A DNA stretch of 38,926 bases from Muribaculaceae bacterium (GTDB lineage: Bacteria > Bacteroidota > Bacteroidia > Bacteroidales > Muribaculaceae), in NCBI GenBank assembly GCA_022510405.1, contig JAFLTP010000026.1:1-38926 (forward strand), in the 5' to 3' direction. The notes under the pieces are model-generated. The model did no database searches. It worked only from the letters and a program-made list of their open reading frames with translations, and was not told the DNA's origin. Each line of letters opens with the position of its first letter. Position 1 is the first letter of the stretch. A program made the position numbers and the translations under genes. Of this stretch, positions 17,213 to 25,528 are shown one piece after another.

Positions 17213-19855
17213 ATGGCAAAAATCGCAGAAACGCCCCTCATGCTCCAATATATGGAGATGAAAAGAAAGCATCCCGACGCAATACTTTTGTTTCGGGTGG
17301 GTGACTTTTACGAGACCTTCTCCGACGATGCCATCGCTGCAAGTGAAATTTTAGGAATCACACTTACCCGACGCGCCAACGGTAAATCCCAAAGTGTGGA
17401 ATTGGCCGGTTTCCCACACCATGCATTGGATTCCTATTTGCCTAAATTGGTGAGAGCCGGCAGAAGAGTGGCTATTTGTGAACAACTCGAGGATCCGAAA
17501 CTCACAAAAAAACTTGTAAAAAGGGGTATAACGGAGATGGTGACCCCGGGTGTCAACACTTCTCCGGGTGCTCTGCAAAGCAAAGAAAACAATTTCTTAG
17601 GGGCGGTTTATTGCGAAAAAAATAAAGCGGGAGTCGCTTTTTTAGATATCTCAACCGGAGAATTCCTGTGTGCCGAGGGTTCTATTGAAGCAATCGATCG
17701 GTTAATAGGGAAAATCGGGCCCAAAGAGGTATTAAGATTAAGGGGAACGAGGGATCAATTCAGTGAAAACTTTTCATATAAGGGAAGTGTGTATGAACTC
17801 GATGATTGGGTATATACTCGACAAGCAGGAGAGGAAAGACTTTTGAAACAGTTCTCCACATCAACCTTGAAGGGATTCGGAATTTCCGGGATGCATCTGG
17901 CAGTAATCGCAGCGGGAAGTATTTTGCATTACCTTGATCTCACCGGACATACCGGATTATCGCATATCACTTCCTTAGGCAGGATAGATAATAGCCGCTA
18001 TCTTCATATGGATCCTTTCACAATTAGGAACCTTGAGATTGTGGCTCCTCTGAGTTCCGAAGGTAAAAGCTTGTTGAATATTGTTGACAAAACCCTCTCT
18101 CCCATGGGATCCCGCAGGTTGAAAAACTGGCTCCTATTCCCCTTGCTTGACCCTAAAGAGATAAATTGGCGTCTTGATATTGTAGAAGATTTTGTAAATG
18201 ATAGCCAAGCCAGGGAAAAAGCCCGTAAGGCGGTGAAACGCACCGGAGATATGGAACGTCTCACAGGTAGAGTGGCAAATGGAAAGATCCTTCCTCGGGA
18301 AATGCTACAGTTATCGGAAAGTGTGAAAGGGGCTACCGAACTTAAGAAAATACTCAGCAACAACCCGGAAGACACAAAGTATGAAATAGCCCTAAAAATG
18401 CCCGATATTACTGATATCGCTTCTTGGATTGATTCCACAATCCATCCGGAGACCGGGAACAGTTTTGGTAAATTCTCCGTTATCCGATCGGGAATTGACT
18501 CTGAATTAGACGAACTCAGAAATCTTCGCGACCATAGCAAGGATGCGTTAATGGCTATCCAGGCACGTGAAATAGAAACCACCGGTATAACTTCTTTAAA
18601 GGTCAGTTACAATAATGTCTTCGGGTATTACCTGGAGGTGCGGAACACCCACAAAGAGAAAGTGCCGGAACATTGGATCCGCAAACAGACGTTGGTAAAC
18701 GCCGAACGATATATTACTCCGGAATTAAAAGAACTTGAAGAAAGAATCTTGGGAGCGGATGAAAAAATCGCTCAGATTGAAGATAGGATTTATAGGGAAC
18801 TGATTTCAAAGATTGTCACCAGGTTTGCCGACTTGAATTCAAATTCAATGAGTGTATCCGTGGCTGATTGCCTCCTAAGTTTCGCGGAAGTAGCAGCCGA
18901 TAATAATTACACTCGTCCCTTAGTGGATGAATCAACCATATTGGATATAACCGACGGACGGCATCCGGTGATTGAAAAGACTTTACCACCCGGTGAATCC
19001 TATATTTCAAATTCTTTGGTACTTGATTCTTCTACCGAAGATGATCGTAAGGGTTGTCAGGTAATGATGATTACGGGACCAAATATGAGCGGTAAATCAG
19101 CATTGCTCCGTCAGACCGCGCTCATAACATTGCTTGCGCAAATGGGTAGTTTTGTTCCGGCAAAGGCAGCCCACATCGGTATCGTTGATAAAATTTTCAC
19201 CCGGGTGGGCGCAAGTGACAGCATTTCCTCAGGAGAATCAACCTTCATGGTGGAAATGAATGAGGCTGCCTCAATCCTAAATAATATGGGTAGTCGTTCT
19301 CTGATTTTGTTTGATGAATTAGGACGAGGCACATCCACCTACGATGGAATATCTATTGCCTGGTCGATCGTGGAGCACATACATGACAACGGCCGGGTGA
19401 ATCCAAAGACACTTTTCGCCACCCACTATCATGAGTTGAACGATATGGAGGCTAAATTCCCGAGAGTAGCCAACTATAATGTTTCTGTAAAAGAGATTGA
19501 CGGGAAAGTCGTGTTTATGAGAAAACTTGAGAAAGGTGGTTCGGAACATAGTTTCGGTATCCACGTGGCCAGACTTGCCGGCATGCCCCGTTCAATAGTA
19601 AAAAGAGCCGAACAAGTGCTTCATCAGCTTGAAGAGGGATCTCAAGGTGTAGGACAATCGAAAGAGGTGACAAGAAAAGACACATCACATATCAAAAGCG
19701 GAGCGGATGCAATGCAAATGAGTTTCTTCCAGCTCGATGACCCACTTCTCTCCCAAATACGCGATCGTCTCCTTGACATCGACGTAGAACGCTTGACTCC
19801 TATCCAAGCACTAAACATGCTCAATGACCTTCAAGGTCTTCTCACCGGTAAATAA
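17213..19855 (+). CDS. mutS: DNA mismatch repair protein MutS
   Basis: This 880-residue MutS recognises mismatches and recruits MutL. Domain I begins at TPLMLQYMEMKRKHPDA and has the mismatch-wedging F-x-E motif in GDFYETF (about 28-34). The connector, lever (about 270-560) and clamp regions follow. The ABC ATPase has Walker A GPNMSGKS (about 622-629), signature region SISSGESTFMVEMNEA, Walker B LILFDELGRGTSTYDG (about 698-713) and the H-loop FATHYHEL. A C-terminal helix-turn-helix ends ALNMLNDLQGLLTGK. Length and motifs are those of a complete MutS1. It follows mgtE in the same orientation and may be co-transcribed with it. Confidence 0.98.
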   Translation: MAKIAETPLMLQYMEMKRKHPDAILLFRVGDFYETFSDDAIAASEILGITLTRRANGKSQSVELAGFPHHALDSYLPKLVRAGRRVAICEQLEDPKLTKKLVKRGITEMVTPGVNTSPGALQSKENNFLGAVYCEKNKAGVAFLDISTGEFLCAEGSIEAIDRLIGKIGPKEVLRLRGTRDQFSENFSYKGSVYELDDWVYTRQAGEERLLKQFSTSTLKGFGISGMHLAVIAAGSILHYLDLTGHTGLSHITSLGRIDNSRYLHMDPFTIRNLEIVAPLSSEGKSLLNIVDKTLSPMGSRRLKNWLLFPLLDPKEINWRLDIVEDFVNDSQAREKARKAVKRTGDMERLTGRVANGKILPREMLQLSESVKGATELKKILSNNPEDTKYEIALKMPDITDIASWIDSTIHPETGNSFGKFSVIRSGIDSELDELRNLRDHSKDALMAIQAREIETTGITSLKVSYNNVFGYYLEVRNTHKEKVPEHWIRKQTLVNAERYITPELKELEERILGADEKIAQIEDRIYRELISKIVTRFADLNSNSMSVSVADCLLSFAEVAADNNYTRPLVDESTILDITDGRHPVIEKTLPPGESYISNSLVLDSSTEDDRKGCQVMMITGPNMSGKSALLRQTALITLLAQMGSFVPAKAAHIGIVDKIFTRVGASDSISSGESTFMVEMNEAASILNNMGSRSLILFDELGRGTSTYDGISIAWSIVEHIHDNGRVNPKTLFATHYHELNDMEAKFPRVANYNVSVKEIDGKVVFMRKLEKGGSEHSFGIHVARLAGMPRSIVKRAEQVLHQLEEGSQGVGQSKEVTRKDTSHIKSGADAMQMSFFQLDDPLLSQIRDRLLDIDVERLTPIQALNMLNDLQGLLTGK

Positions 19856-19859
19856 AAAC

Positions 19860-19926
19860 AGAGTATCAGTTGTTGGACCGACACTCCGTTGAATTATATT
19901 TTTCTTATAGAAGATACTCTATTTTT
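19860..19926. terminator. Possible terminator hairpin after mutS
   Basis: AGAGTATC (19860-19867) and GATACTCT (19913-19920) are perfect 8-bp inverted copies, followed on the plus strand by ATTTTTTATC. The 45-nt loop is long for an intrinsic terminator, and the right arm overlaps the stop codon of the convergent small gene. Confidence 0.4.
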
Positions 19927-20122
19927 TATCCTTGAAGGAGATTGATAAAGGGATATTAAGCATTGCCCATATAGCGCACAACATAATTACTCCTATAATT
20001 ACATAACTTTGCCAAGACATATCATGGTAGAGAGCCATAGTTAAAATGCCGGCTACAACAACAGCTATCCCTATAATTAAAATTAATATAGCAAACGGGG
20101 TGTTTTTGAATGTCATTTTCAT
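19919..20122 (-). CDS. Small two-TM membrane protein
   Basis: This is a predicted 67-residue protein with two hydrophobic helices: about residues 9-31 (PFAILILIIGIAVVVAGILT) and 38-60 (YVIIGVIMLCAIWAMLNIPL). It has a basic end (FKDKK). I do not recognise a family. It stands alone, facing mutS; the 306 bp upstream shows no good promoter match. The start MKMTFKN could also be the Met at residue 3. Clean hydrophobic segmentation supports a real gene, but its size leaves doubt. Confidence 0.65.
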   Translation of the reverse strand: MKMTFKNTPFAILILIIGIAVVVAGILTMALYHDMSWQSYVIIGVIMLCAIWAMLNIPLSISFKDKK

Positions 20123-20428
20123 AATCTTGATATTTTTAAGGGTTGATAAATATTCGTTGTTTTAATTTTTTCCTTTTGTTAATATAATGTTATAAACCCC
20201 TAAAAGGTTCAAAATTTTTTTTATAATATATTACCCTCAAACCTTTCGGCCAGTATATACCAATGAAATAACCATTTTAATCATTTACATTTTTTAAACA
20301 TTACAAAAAACCCGATAATTGAATTTTAGATAAATAAAAATCAATCCTGCCATGTAGTGACAGGATTGGTTTTTTAAGAGGATTTTCCAACTTATGACAG
20401 AAAAATCCAAAATATGTTTCGTTACTTA
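20123..20428. other. Non-coding AT-rich gap
   Basis: This 306-bp stretch between the two-TM protein and the lipoprotein holds only the hairpin terminator at 20342-20375. No ORF of note and no clear TAnnTTTG element serving the 19919 gene is seen. Confidence 0.6.
20342..20375 (-). terminator. Probable bidirectional terminator for the lipoprotein gene
   Basis: CAATCCTG (20342-20349) pairs with CAGGATTG (20361-20368), extended across one mismatch by CA/TG around a TGTAG loop. The plus side continues GTTTTTT. The minus side reads into ATTTTTATTT, 54 bp past the stop of the minus-strand lipoprotein gene. Confidence 0.75.
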
Positions 20429-20899
20429 TTATTTGGAATCAGTGAGACGGATTGTCTGAGAATAGGAACCGATTTCAGGTGCACCAGTCGGTAAATTTTC
20501 TTCGCTTTCCACAATGGTCAATGGGTAAGATACAGCAAAGATCTTGATTGAGGAATCCACTTGGATCAAATTACCGCTGATTTCTAAAGAATAGGTGCCG
20601 GCTTTTAAATTTTCAGTGGAAATTGTCCCTACAAATGGATTTCCGGGAACGCCATTCAAGGGCATACCGTTTAAAGTGAACAAAACATTTGTCACCGCGC
20701 TATTCTTGCCATCGATTGATTTAACTTCCAAATTTTCAACCGATACATTTTCTCCTGAAATTGTATAAAAATTGTCATTGACCAAAGTCACTCCATCAAG
20801 TGTCAGAGTCATGTCAACCGGTGAAAAATCTTTGTCGTCACTGCAAGAAAATAATAAAGAGAAAGGCAGTAACAAGAAGAGGTAGTACAATTTTTTCAT
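20429..20899 (-). CDS. Lipoprotein of unknown function
   Basis: This 156-residue protein has a clear lipoprotein signal (MKKLYYLFLLLPFSLLFSC, Cys19), followed by the acidic serine/aspartate stretch SDDKDFSP typical of surface-exported Bacteroidota lipoproteins. The mature part is beta-rich: LTLDGVTLVNDNFYTISG, a middle LNGMPLNGVPGNPFVGTIS and AGTYSLEISGNL, suggesting one immunoglobulin-like sandwich. I do not recognise the family. It is a single-gene unit with its own terminator and about 300 bp of unassigned sequence upstream. Confidence 0.82.
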   Translation of the reverse strand: MKKLYYLFLLLPFSLLFSCSDDKDFSPVDMTLTLDGVTLVNDNFYTISGENVSVENLEVKSIDGKNSAVTNVLFTLNGMPLNGVPGNPFVGTISTENLKAGTYSLEISGNLIQVDSSIKIFAVSYPLTIVESEENLPTGAPEIGSYSQTIRLTDSK

Positions 20900-21181
20900 A
20901 GAAATTAAAATTTAGTTAGTTTATAAATTATTTTTCAAAATAATAAACGCAAAAAAAGACTTAATAGTTTATTCAAATCCTGATTTAATTATTTTTCCAA
21001 TGATTATCCCGATTATTAACTCAATCAGCATTTGTAGAGATACACGGTCATTACATCAGCCCATAATCGAGGAATTAACCTTTGGATTTCGGAACCTCAA
21101 ACCATGTGTCCCATTTTTTTTGATAACTCCTTTATTTAGGGTATTTATGAGGATAATCATTTTTTCCGTTTCAATTGCCAC

Positions 21182-21209
21182 AAAATAAAAGAGGCTTATA
21201 AAGCCTCTT
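21182..21209 (-). terminator. Terminator overlapping the stop codon of the YqhA-like gene
   Basis: On the minus strand, a 9-bp perfect stem AAGAGGCTT/AAGCCTCTT with a 3-nt loop is followed by TTATTTTG. The upstream arm (21201-21209) lies in coding sequence, and the stop codon (21196-21198) spans the loop edge and the start of the downstream arm. Confidence 0.85.
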
Positions 21210-22140
21210 CCAAGGTTTCTTTAACTGCCTCTTTGGCCATTTCTTTAGGATTCTTCCCTTCCCCTCCTTCACCGGATTTATGTGTCAGGTAAAGGGCTCC
21301 CGCTATCAACAATATTCCTATTGCCAAATAGAGCAATGAAATCGGTGTCCAATGTTCACTGTCTATTTCGAGCACATGTTTGAAGAAGGAAACTATAAGC
21401 ACCATCAGGATAACCTTACCTAAAGAAGATTTCAAATCATCCACACTGCTTATCTTCAACCATGTCGGCCGCATTTCGGCAGGTTTGTCTTCCGGATCTA
21501 CATTGGCTATGAAGAGTTCATAAACTCCCACCCCGAAAATGATTAACACTAATGCAAACAAGAACACATCAACCGAAGAAACGAGTTGCTCGAAGAGTAA
21601 TTCGTATTTTGCATAAGGATCCCTAAAGAATCCCACCAGACCCTTAATGATAAGTCCGAATCCCTGTATAAACAAAATAAAAGATGATAAAACAGCTCCT
21701 ACCACCGCTATTATTGCAAAATAACGGGTGTAGTAAAGAATGTCTTCAAATTTTGCTATTATATAATTATTCTTCTTTAGATAATTCGGAAGTTTACGGT
21801 CTATGTTCCCGAGCCTGTTTTCCAATTCATCCAAAAGGGCCTTGTCATATTCATCGCGGTGAATAATCCTGCCTCTCAACCATTTTCCCTCCTCCTCGTC
21901 AATCTCGTCAGGACTTTGTCCATAACCCAAAAGGAAAGACGCAATTTTGTCTACAAAGAAATCCTTATATTTCTCTGTGAGTTCAATATGATTCAACTGC
22001 TTTATACGGAAAAGCACATCCGCCTTATCGAAATCTATTTGTGTCAGATCTGCATATATATCTTCGAGGTCTTTAAGGAGTTCGGGCGTAACTTTTCTGG
22101 TTTTAATTATCTCCTTTCTTACATCTTGTAAATCTCTCAT
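21196..22140 (-). CDS. YqhA/UPF0114-family membrane protein with N-terminal helical extension
   Basis: This 314-residue protein has a C-terminal part (about 130-300) that matches the UPF0114/YqhA membrane family: FEDILYYTRYFAIIAVVGAVLSS, SVDVFLFALVLIIFGVGVYELFI, LKSSLGKVILMVLIVSFFKHVLE and a fourth helix near LLYLAIGILLIAGALYLTH. The first ~125 residues are charged, helical and soluble (DLQDVRKEIIKTRKVTPELLKDLEDIYADL); this extension is absent from the ~165-residue E. coli protein. The last ~25 residues are acidic and helical. YqhA function is unknown. The SecDF terminator and a heptad repeat array precede it, so its promoter must lie within or near that array; none was identified. Confidence 0.82.
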   Translation of the reverse strand: MRDLQDVRKEIIKTRKVTPELLKDLEDIYADLTQIDFDKADVLFRIKQLNHIELTEKYKDFFVDKIASFLLGYGQSPDEIDEEEGKWLRGRIIHRDEYDKALLDELENRLGNIDRKLPNYLKKNNYIIAKFEDILYYTRYFAIIAVVGAVLSSFILFIQGFGLIIKGLVGFFRDPYAKYELLFEQLVSSVDVFLFALVLIIFGVGVYELFIANVDPEDKPAEMRPTWLKISSVDDLKSSLGKVILMVLIVSFFKHVLEIDSEHWTPISLLYLAIGILLIAGALYLTHKSGEGGEGKNPKEMAKEAVKETLEEAL

Positions 22141-22156
22141 AGAGTTATGGGCTGGG

Positions 22157-22332
22157 GTTGTGAGGTGTGAGCTGTGAGGGGTGAGTTTTGGGTTGTAAGT
22201 TGTGAGCTGTGAGTTGTAGGTTGTAAGTTGTAGGTTGTAAGTTGTATGTTGTAAGTAATTAGTAACCTTCTTTAAACTTTAAACTTTACACTTTAAACTT
22301 TTATCTTTACACTCTACACTTTAAACTTTAAA
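22157..22332. repeat. Double phased 7-bp repeat array
   Basis: Fourteen consecutive heptads of the GTTGTAA/GTTGTGA type run from 22157 to 22254 without slippage. After a 15-bp gap, nine heptads of the CTTTAAA type run from 22270 to 22332. The second block is the reverse complement of the TTTAAAG units at 2869-2966. Individual units vary (for example GCTGTGA, CTCTACA, CTTTTAT) but the period of 7 is kept. Confidence 0.92.
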
Positions 22333-22367
22333 AAGAGGGGATGCAGCAGGGTTTGCCACACCCCCTC
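22327..22367 (-). terminator. secDF terminator
   Basis: On the minus strand, GAGGGG (22367-22362) pairs with CCCCTC (22340-22335), and TTTTTAAAG follows. Part of the interior can also pair. It lies about 26 bp past the SecDF stop, and its T-tract merges with the CTTTAAA heptads. Confidence 0.7.
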
Positions 22368-22392
22368 GGGGTATAAGGGTTAAGGGTTTTTA

Positions 22393-25371
22393 TTATTGGA
22401 AACGACGGTTGCCTTCAAGACGTGGCTTTCCGTTGTTGTCATCCTTTTTATTCTTGCGTTCAAGATTGAATCTTACGATATGGTAAGCAATCGGAGCTGC
22501 GCAATAGAGTGAACAGAATGTACCCACGATCACACCGAAGATCATCGCGAATGTGAAGCTGCGGATAGTGTCGCCACCAAGGAAGAAGATACATCCAAGT
22601 ACGAGCAAAGTCGAGAATGATGTCATGATCGTACGGGTAAGAGTGGTGTTAAGACTCTTATTGAATGTAAGGAATCTGTTTTCCTTGGGATATACTTTCA
22701 TCATTTCACGCACACGGTCGAATACCACCACGGTATCATTGATCTGATAACCGATAATAGTAAGCACCGCCGCAATAAATGACTGGTCGATTTCCATTGA
22801 GAACGGCAGGAAGCCCCAGCATATTGAATAGAAACCTACGATTAAGAATGCTGTGAGCGCTACTGCACAAACTGCACCTACAGAGAAGGCGATGTTGTGG
22901 AAACGCAAGAGGATGTAGAGGAACATACAAACAACCGCGATACTTACAGCCCAGTATGCATCTCTCCTCATATCGTCAGCCACTGAAGGACCAACTTTCT
23001 GGATAGAGATTATACCATTGTTCTCGTCAGCCATTGAGAAAGTGTTGTAGTCCATCACATTTCCATTTTCATCTGTGAGTTCAGGAGCCAACTTGGTGTA
23101 AAGCAATCTTGTAACATCATTATCCACATTCTTGCTGTCGTCTTTGATACGATAGTTGGTGGAGATACGCACTTTTGTAGGATCATCGATAGTGATTACG
23201 CTTACACTTACCGTAGGATCGTTTGCCTCAGCTTGAAGATCCTGGCTCAAACGCTGCTGCAATTCCGCAGGATTTACAGGATGGCTGAATTGAACCACAT
23301 AGTTACGACCACCTGAGAAATCGATACCTTGGTTCATACCGCGGATTGAAAGTGAAGCGATTGAAACCACGATAAGAGCTACCCATACACTTGCTGATAT
23401 TCTCCAGTTGCCGATGAAATTGATCTTTGTCTTTGAGAAGAGGTTGCGGCTGATCTTGGTGTCGAAAGTCATATTTGCGCAACGTCCGTTCTTGGTGATA
23501 AGATCAAAGGCAAGACGAGTAAGGAATACTGCTGTGAAGAATGAGCAGACAAGACCTATAATCAAAGTGGTTGCGAAACCCTTGATCGGACCTGATCCGA
23601 AGAGAAGAAGGATAACACCTGTAATCACTGATGTGATATTGGAGTCGAAGATCGCAGAGAATGCGTTGCTGTAACCTTCAGAAATAGCCTGACGAAGTTT
23701 CTTGCCGACCTTGAGTTCCTCTTTTGTACGTTCAAAGATAAGCACATTGGCGTCAACTGCCATACCAAGGGCAAGTACGATACCGGCAATACCGGAAAGT
23801 GTAAGAACCGCCTGGAATGATGCGAGGATACCGAGAGTGAAGTACAAGTTAAGGATTAGTCCTACATTAGCTACAAGACCCGGAATGATTCCATATATAA
23901 GAATCATGAATACCATCAAAATAGCTATAGCGACAATGAAGGAAAGGAATCCTTGGGTCACTGCCTCGGCACCAAGACTCGGACCGATCACGTTGTTGCT
24001 GACTACCTCTACCTGAGCGCTCATCTTACCAGACTTAAGCACATTGGCAAGGTCGTTGGCTTCTTCGGGTGTGAAATTACCTGTGATCTCTGAACTACCA
24101 CCGGTGATTTCATTATTTACATTAGGATAAGAATAAACATTATTGTCAAGAACAATGGCGATAGGACGACCGATGTTGTTGCGTGTCAACGTTGCCCATG
24201 CTTGTGAACCGGAGTCGTTCATACGCATGTTTACGGTGTTACCACGAAGATTATCGTATTCACTTGTGGCTGATGTCACCGCGTCACCTTCGAGAGCTGC
24301 ATCTCCTTTTAGGGCTATAAGCTGATAATAAGGAGTTGTACGGTCTTCTCCATTTGCCTTCTTAAGAACGTTGCCGTTTTCATCATAAACCGGATAATTC
24401 ACAGGTTTTACTTCCCATACAGCTGAGAAATCGCTCGGCAATTTTTGTTTGGCAAGAGGTGAATTCAAGATACTGTCAACCAACGGACGATTTTGTGGAG
24501 CCACAATACCGATTACAGGACTGCCGGAACGCATCGGACCACCTAAAAGCTGAATCAGATTAGTGTGGTTAAGAGTGTCTTGTTGCATCCATTGCTGCGC
24601 AAAATTATTGAGATCATTTGCTATCTCATTATAATTGTAAACTTCATAGAATTCAAGATTGGCTGAACTCTTGAGAAGTTCTGTGACACGTTCCGGTTCT
24701 TTTACACCCGGGAGCTCCAAAAGGATCTGGCCTGATTTATCCTGAAGTTTCTGGATATTCGGAGCCACGACACCAAACTGGTCGATACGGGTACGGAAGA
24801 TATTGAACGCTGCATCAACTTGACTGTCTACTTGGCTTTGTAGCGCTGCAGTGACATCCGCATTTGAAGAATTGCTGCGAATCTTTCCAAGATATTCCCC
24901 TTCTCTTTGGAAAAGACCGGCCATTGTACCGGGCTGGAAATAAGATGCGAATCTTGCTATAAAATCTTTGTCACTGCTTTTGGCACCTGCAGCCTGGGCT
25001 GCGGCGATTGCCTCGTTGATTTGTTCCAACTGACGTGGCCCAGCCGCATATTGGCGAAGAATGTCGGGCACTGAAATTTCAAGCACCACATTCATACCTC
25101 CCTTGAGGTCAAGACCCATACCCACTTCAAGTTTTCTAACCTGATTGTAGGTGTAACCTAAATAAACTTTCTCTTTGTCGATTGAGTCATTAAACTGCTT
25201 TAGGTGTAATTTGTAAGCGTCGTTTGTGACATCGTCAGTGCCTGCCATCTCGGTGGCATACTTCTTGGCCTTTTCCTCAAAGTGGTGTGTCACCACAGAA
25301 AAGGAAATGTAGAATCCGCTGATTAAGACCAAAAGGATGGCAATCGTGCTGATAAACCCTTTGTTCTGCAT
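22393..25371 (-). CDS. secDF: Protein translocase fusion SecDF
   Basis: This 992-residue fusion of SecD and SecF is the proton-driven accessory unit of the Sec translocon that pulls proteins into the periplasm. The SecD half (about 1-620) has an N-terminal TM, the D1 motif GLDLKGGMNVVLE (about 88-100), a large periplasmic P1 region, ILLELPGVKEPERV and the TM block with GIAGIVLALGMAVDANVLIFERTKEE. The SecF half (about 640-992) has IDFSGGRNYVVQF, then ILTIIGYQINDTVVVFDRVRE. About 12 TM helices are expected. The fused form is normal for Bacteroidota. The gene is divergent from the Big_5 lipoprotein, with about 70 nt of leader after the predicted promoter. Confidence 0.97.
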   Translation of the reverse strand: MQNKGFISTIAILLVLISGFYISFSVVTHHFEEKAKKYATEMAGTDDVTNDAYKLHLKQFNDSIDKEKVYLGYTYNQVRKLEVGMGLDLKGGMNVVLEISVPDILRQYAAGPRQLEQINEAIAAAQAAGAKSSDKDFIARFASYFQPGTMAGLFQREGEYLGKIRSNSSNADVTAALQSQVDSQVDAAFNIFRTRIDQFGVVAPNIQKLQDKSGQILLELPGVKEPERVTELLKSSANLEFYEVYNYNEIANDLNNFAQQWMQQDTLNHTNLIQLLGGPMRSGSPVIGIVAPQNRPLVDSILNSPLAKQKLPSDFSAVWEVKPVNYPVYDENGNVLKKANGEDRTTPYYQLIALKGDAALEGDAVTSATSEYDNLRGNTVNMRMNDSGSQAWATLTRNNIGRPIAIVLDNNVYSYPNVNNEITGGSSEITGNFTPEEANDLANVLKSGKMSAQVEVVSNNVIGPSLGAEAVTQGFLSFIVAIAILMVFMILIYGIIPGLVANVGLILNLYFTLGILASFQAVLTLSGIAGIVLALGMAVDANVLIFERTKEELKVGKKLRQAISEGYSNAFSAIFDSNITSVITGVILLLFGSGPIKGFATTLIIGLVCSFFTAVFLTRLAFDLITKNGRCANMTFDTKISRNLFSKTKINFIGNWRISASVWVALIVVSIASLSIRGMNQGIDFSGGRNYVVQFSHPVNPAELQQRLSQDLQAEANDPTVSVSVITIDDPTKVRISTNYRIKDDSKNVDNDVTRLLYTKLAPELTDENGNVMDYNTFSMADENNGIISIQKVGPSVADDMRRDAYWAVSIAVVCMFLYILLRFHNIAFSVGAVCAVALTAFLIVGFYSICWGFLPFSMEIDQSFIAAVLTIIGYQINDTVVVFDRVREMMKVYPKENRFLTFNKSLNTTLTRTIMTSFSTLLVLGCIFFLGGDTIRSFTFAMIFGVIVGTFCSLYCAAPIAYHIVRFNLERKNKKDDNNGKPRLEGNRRFQ

Positions 25372-25449
25372 TGTGTATTAAACTGTTTTTTATAATTAAT
25401 GTTCGGTTAGTAAGCGGGCACGTAGATGCACCCCCTGATTTTCAACTTG

Positions 25450-25457
25450 CAAATATA
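25450..25457 (-). promoter_or_regulatory. Predicted -7 element of secDF
   Basis: The minus-strand TATATTTG followed by C is a perfect TAnnTTTG match. The region 19 bp upstream is T-rich rather than an exact TTTG. It lies about 70 bp before the secDF ATG. Confidence 0.6.
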
Positions 25458-25487
25458 CTTTAAATTTTTCAACTGAAAAAAAATAGT

Positions 25488-25495
25488 TACCTTTG
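25488..25495 (+). promoter_or_regulatory. Predicted -7 element of the Big_5 lipoprotein gene
   Basis: TACCTTTG is a perfect TAnnTTTG match, preceded at 19 bp by a T-run (25465-25469). It is divergent from and only 30 bp from the secDF -7 element. It implies a leader of about 25 nt. Confidence 0.6.
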
Positions 25496-25528
25496 GACTA
25501 CCAATAACTGCCATTTAATGGTAACAAA

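Noticed and set aside
21000..21188. 62-residue plus-strand ORF in the gap between the lipoprotein and YqhA-like genes
   Set aside because: No domain, TM pattern or promoter; it ends in the terminator of the opposing gene. The gap otherwise shows nothing recognisable.
23408..24325. Plus-strand ORFs inside secDF
   Set aside because: They are antisense shadows of a well-conserved gene, with no recognisable domains.
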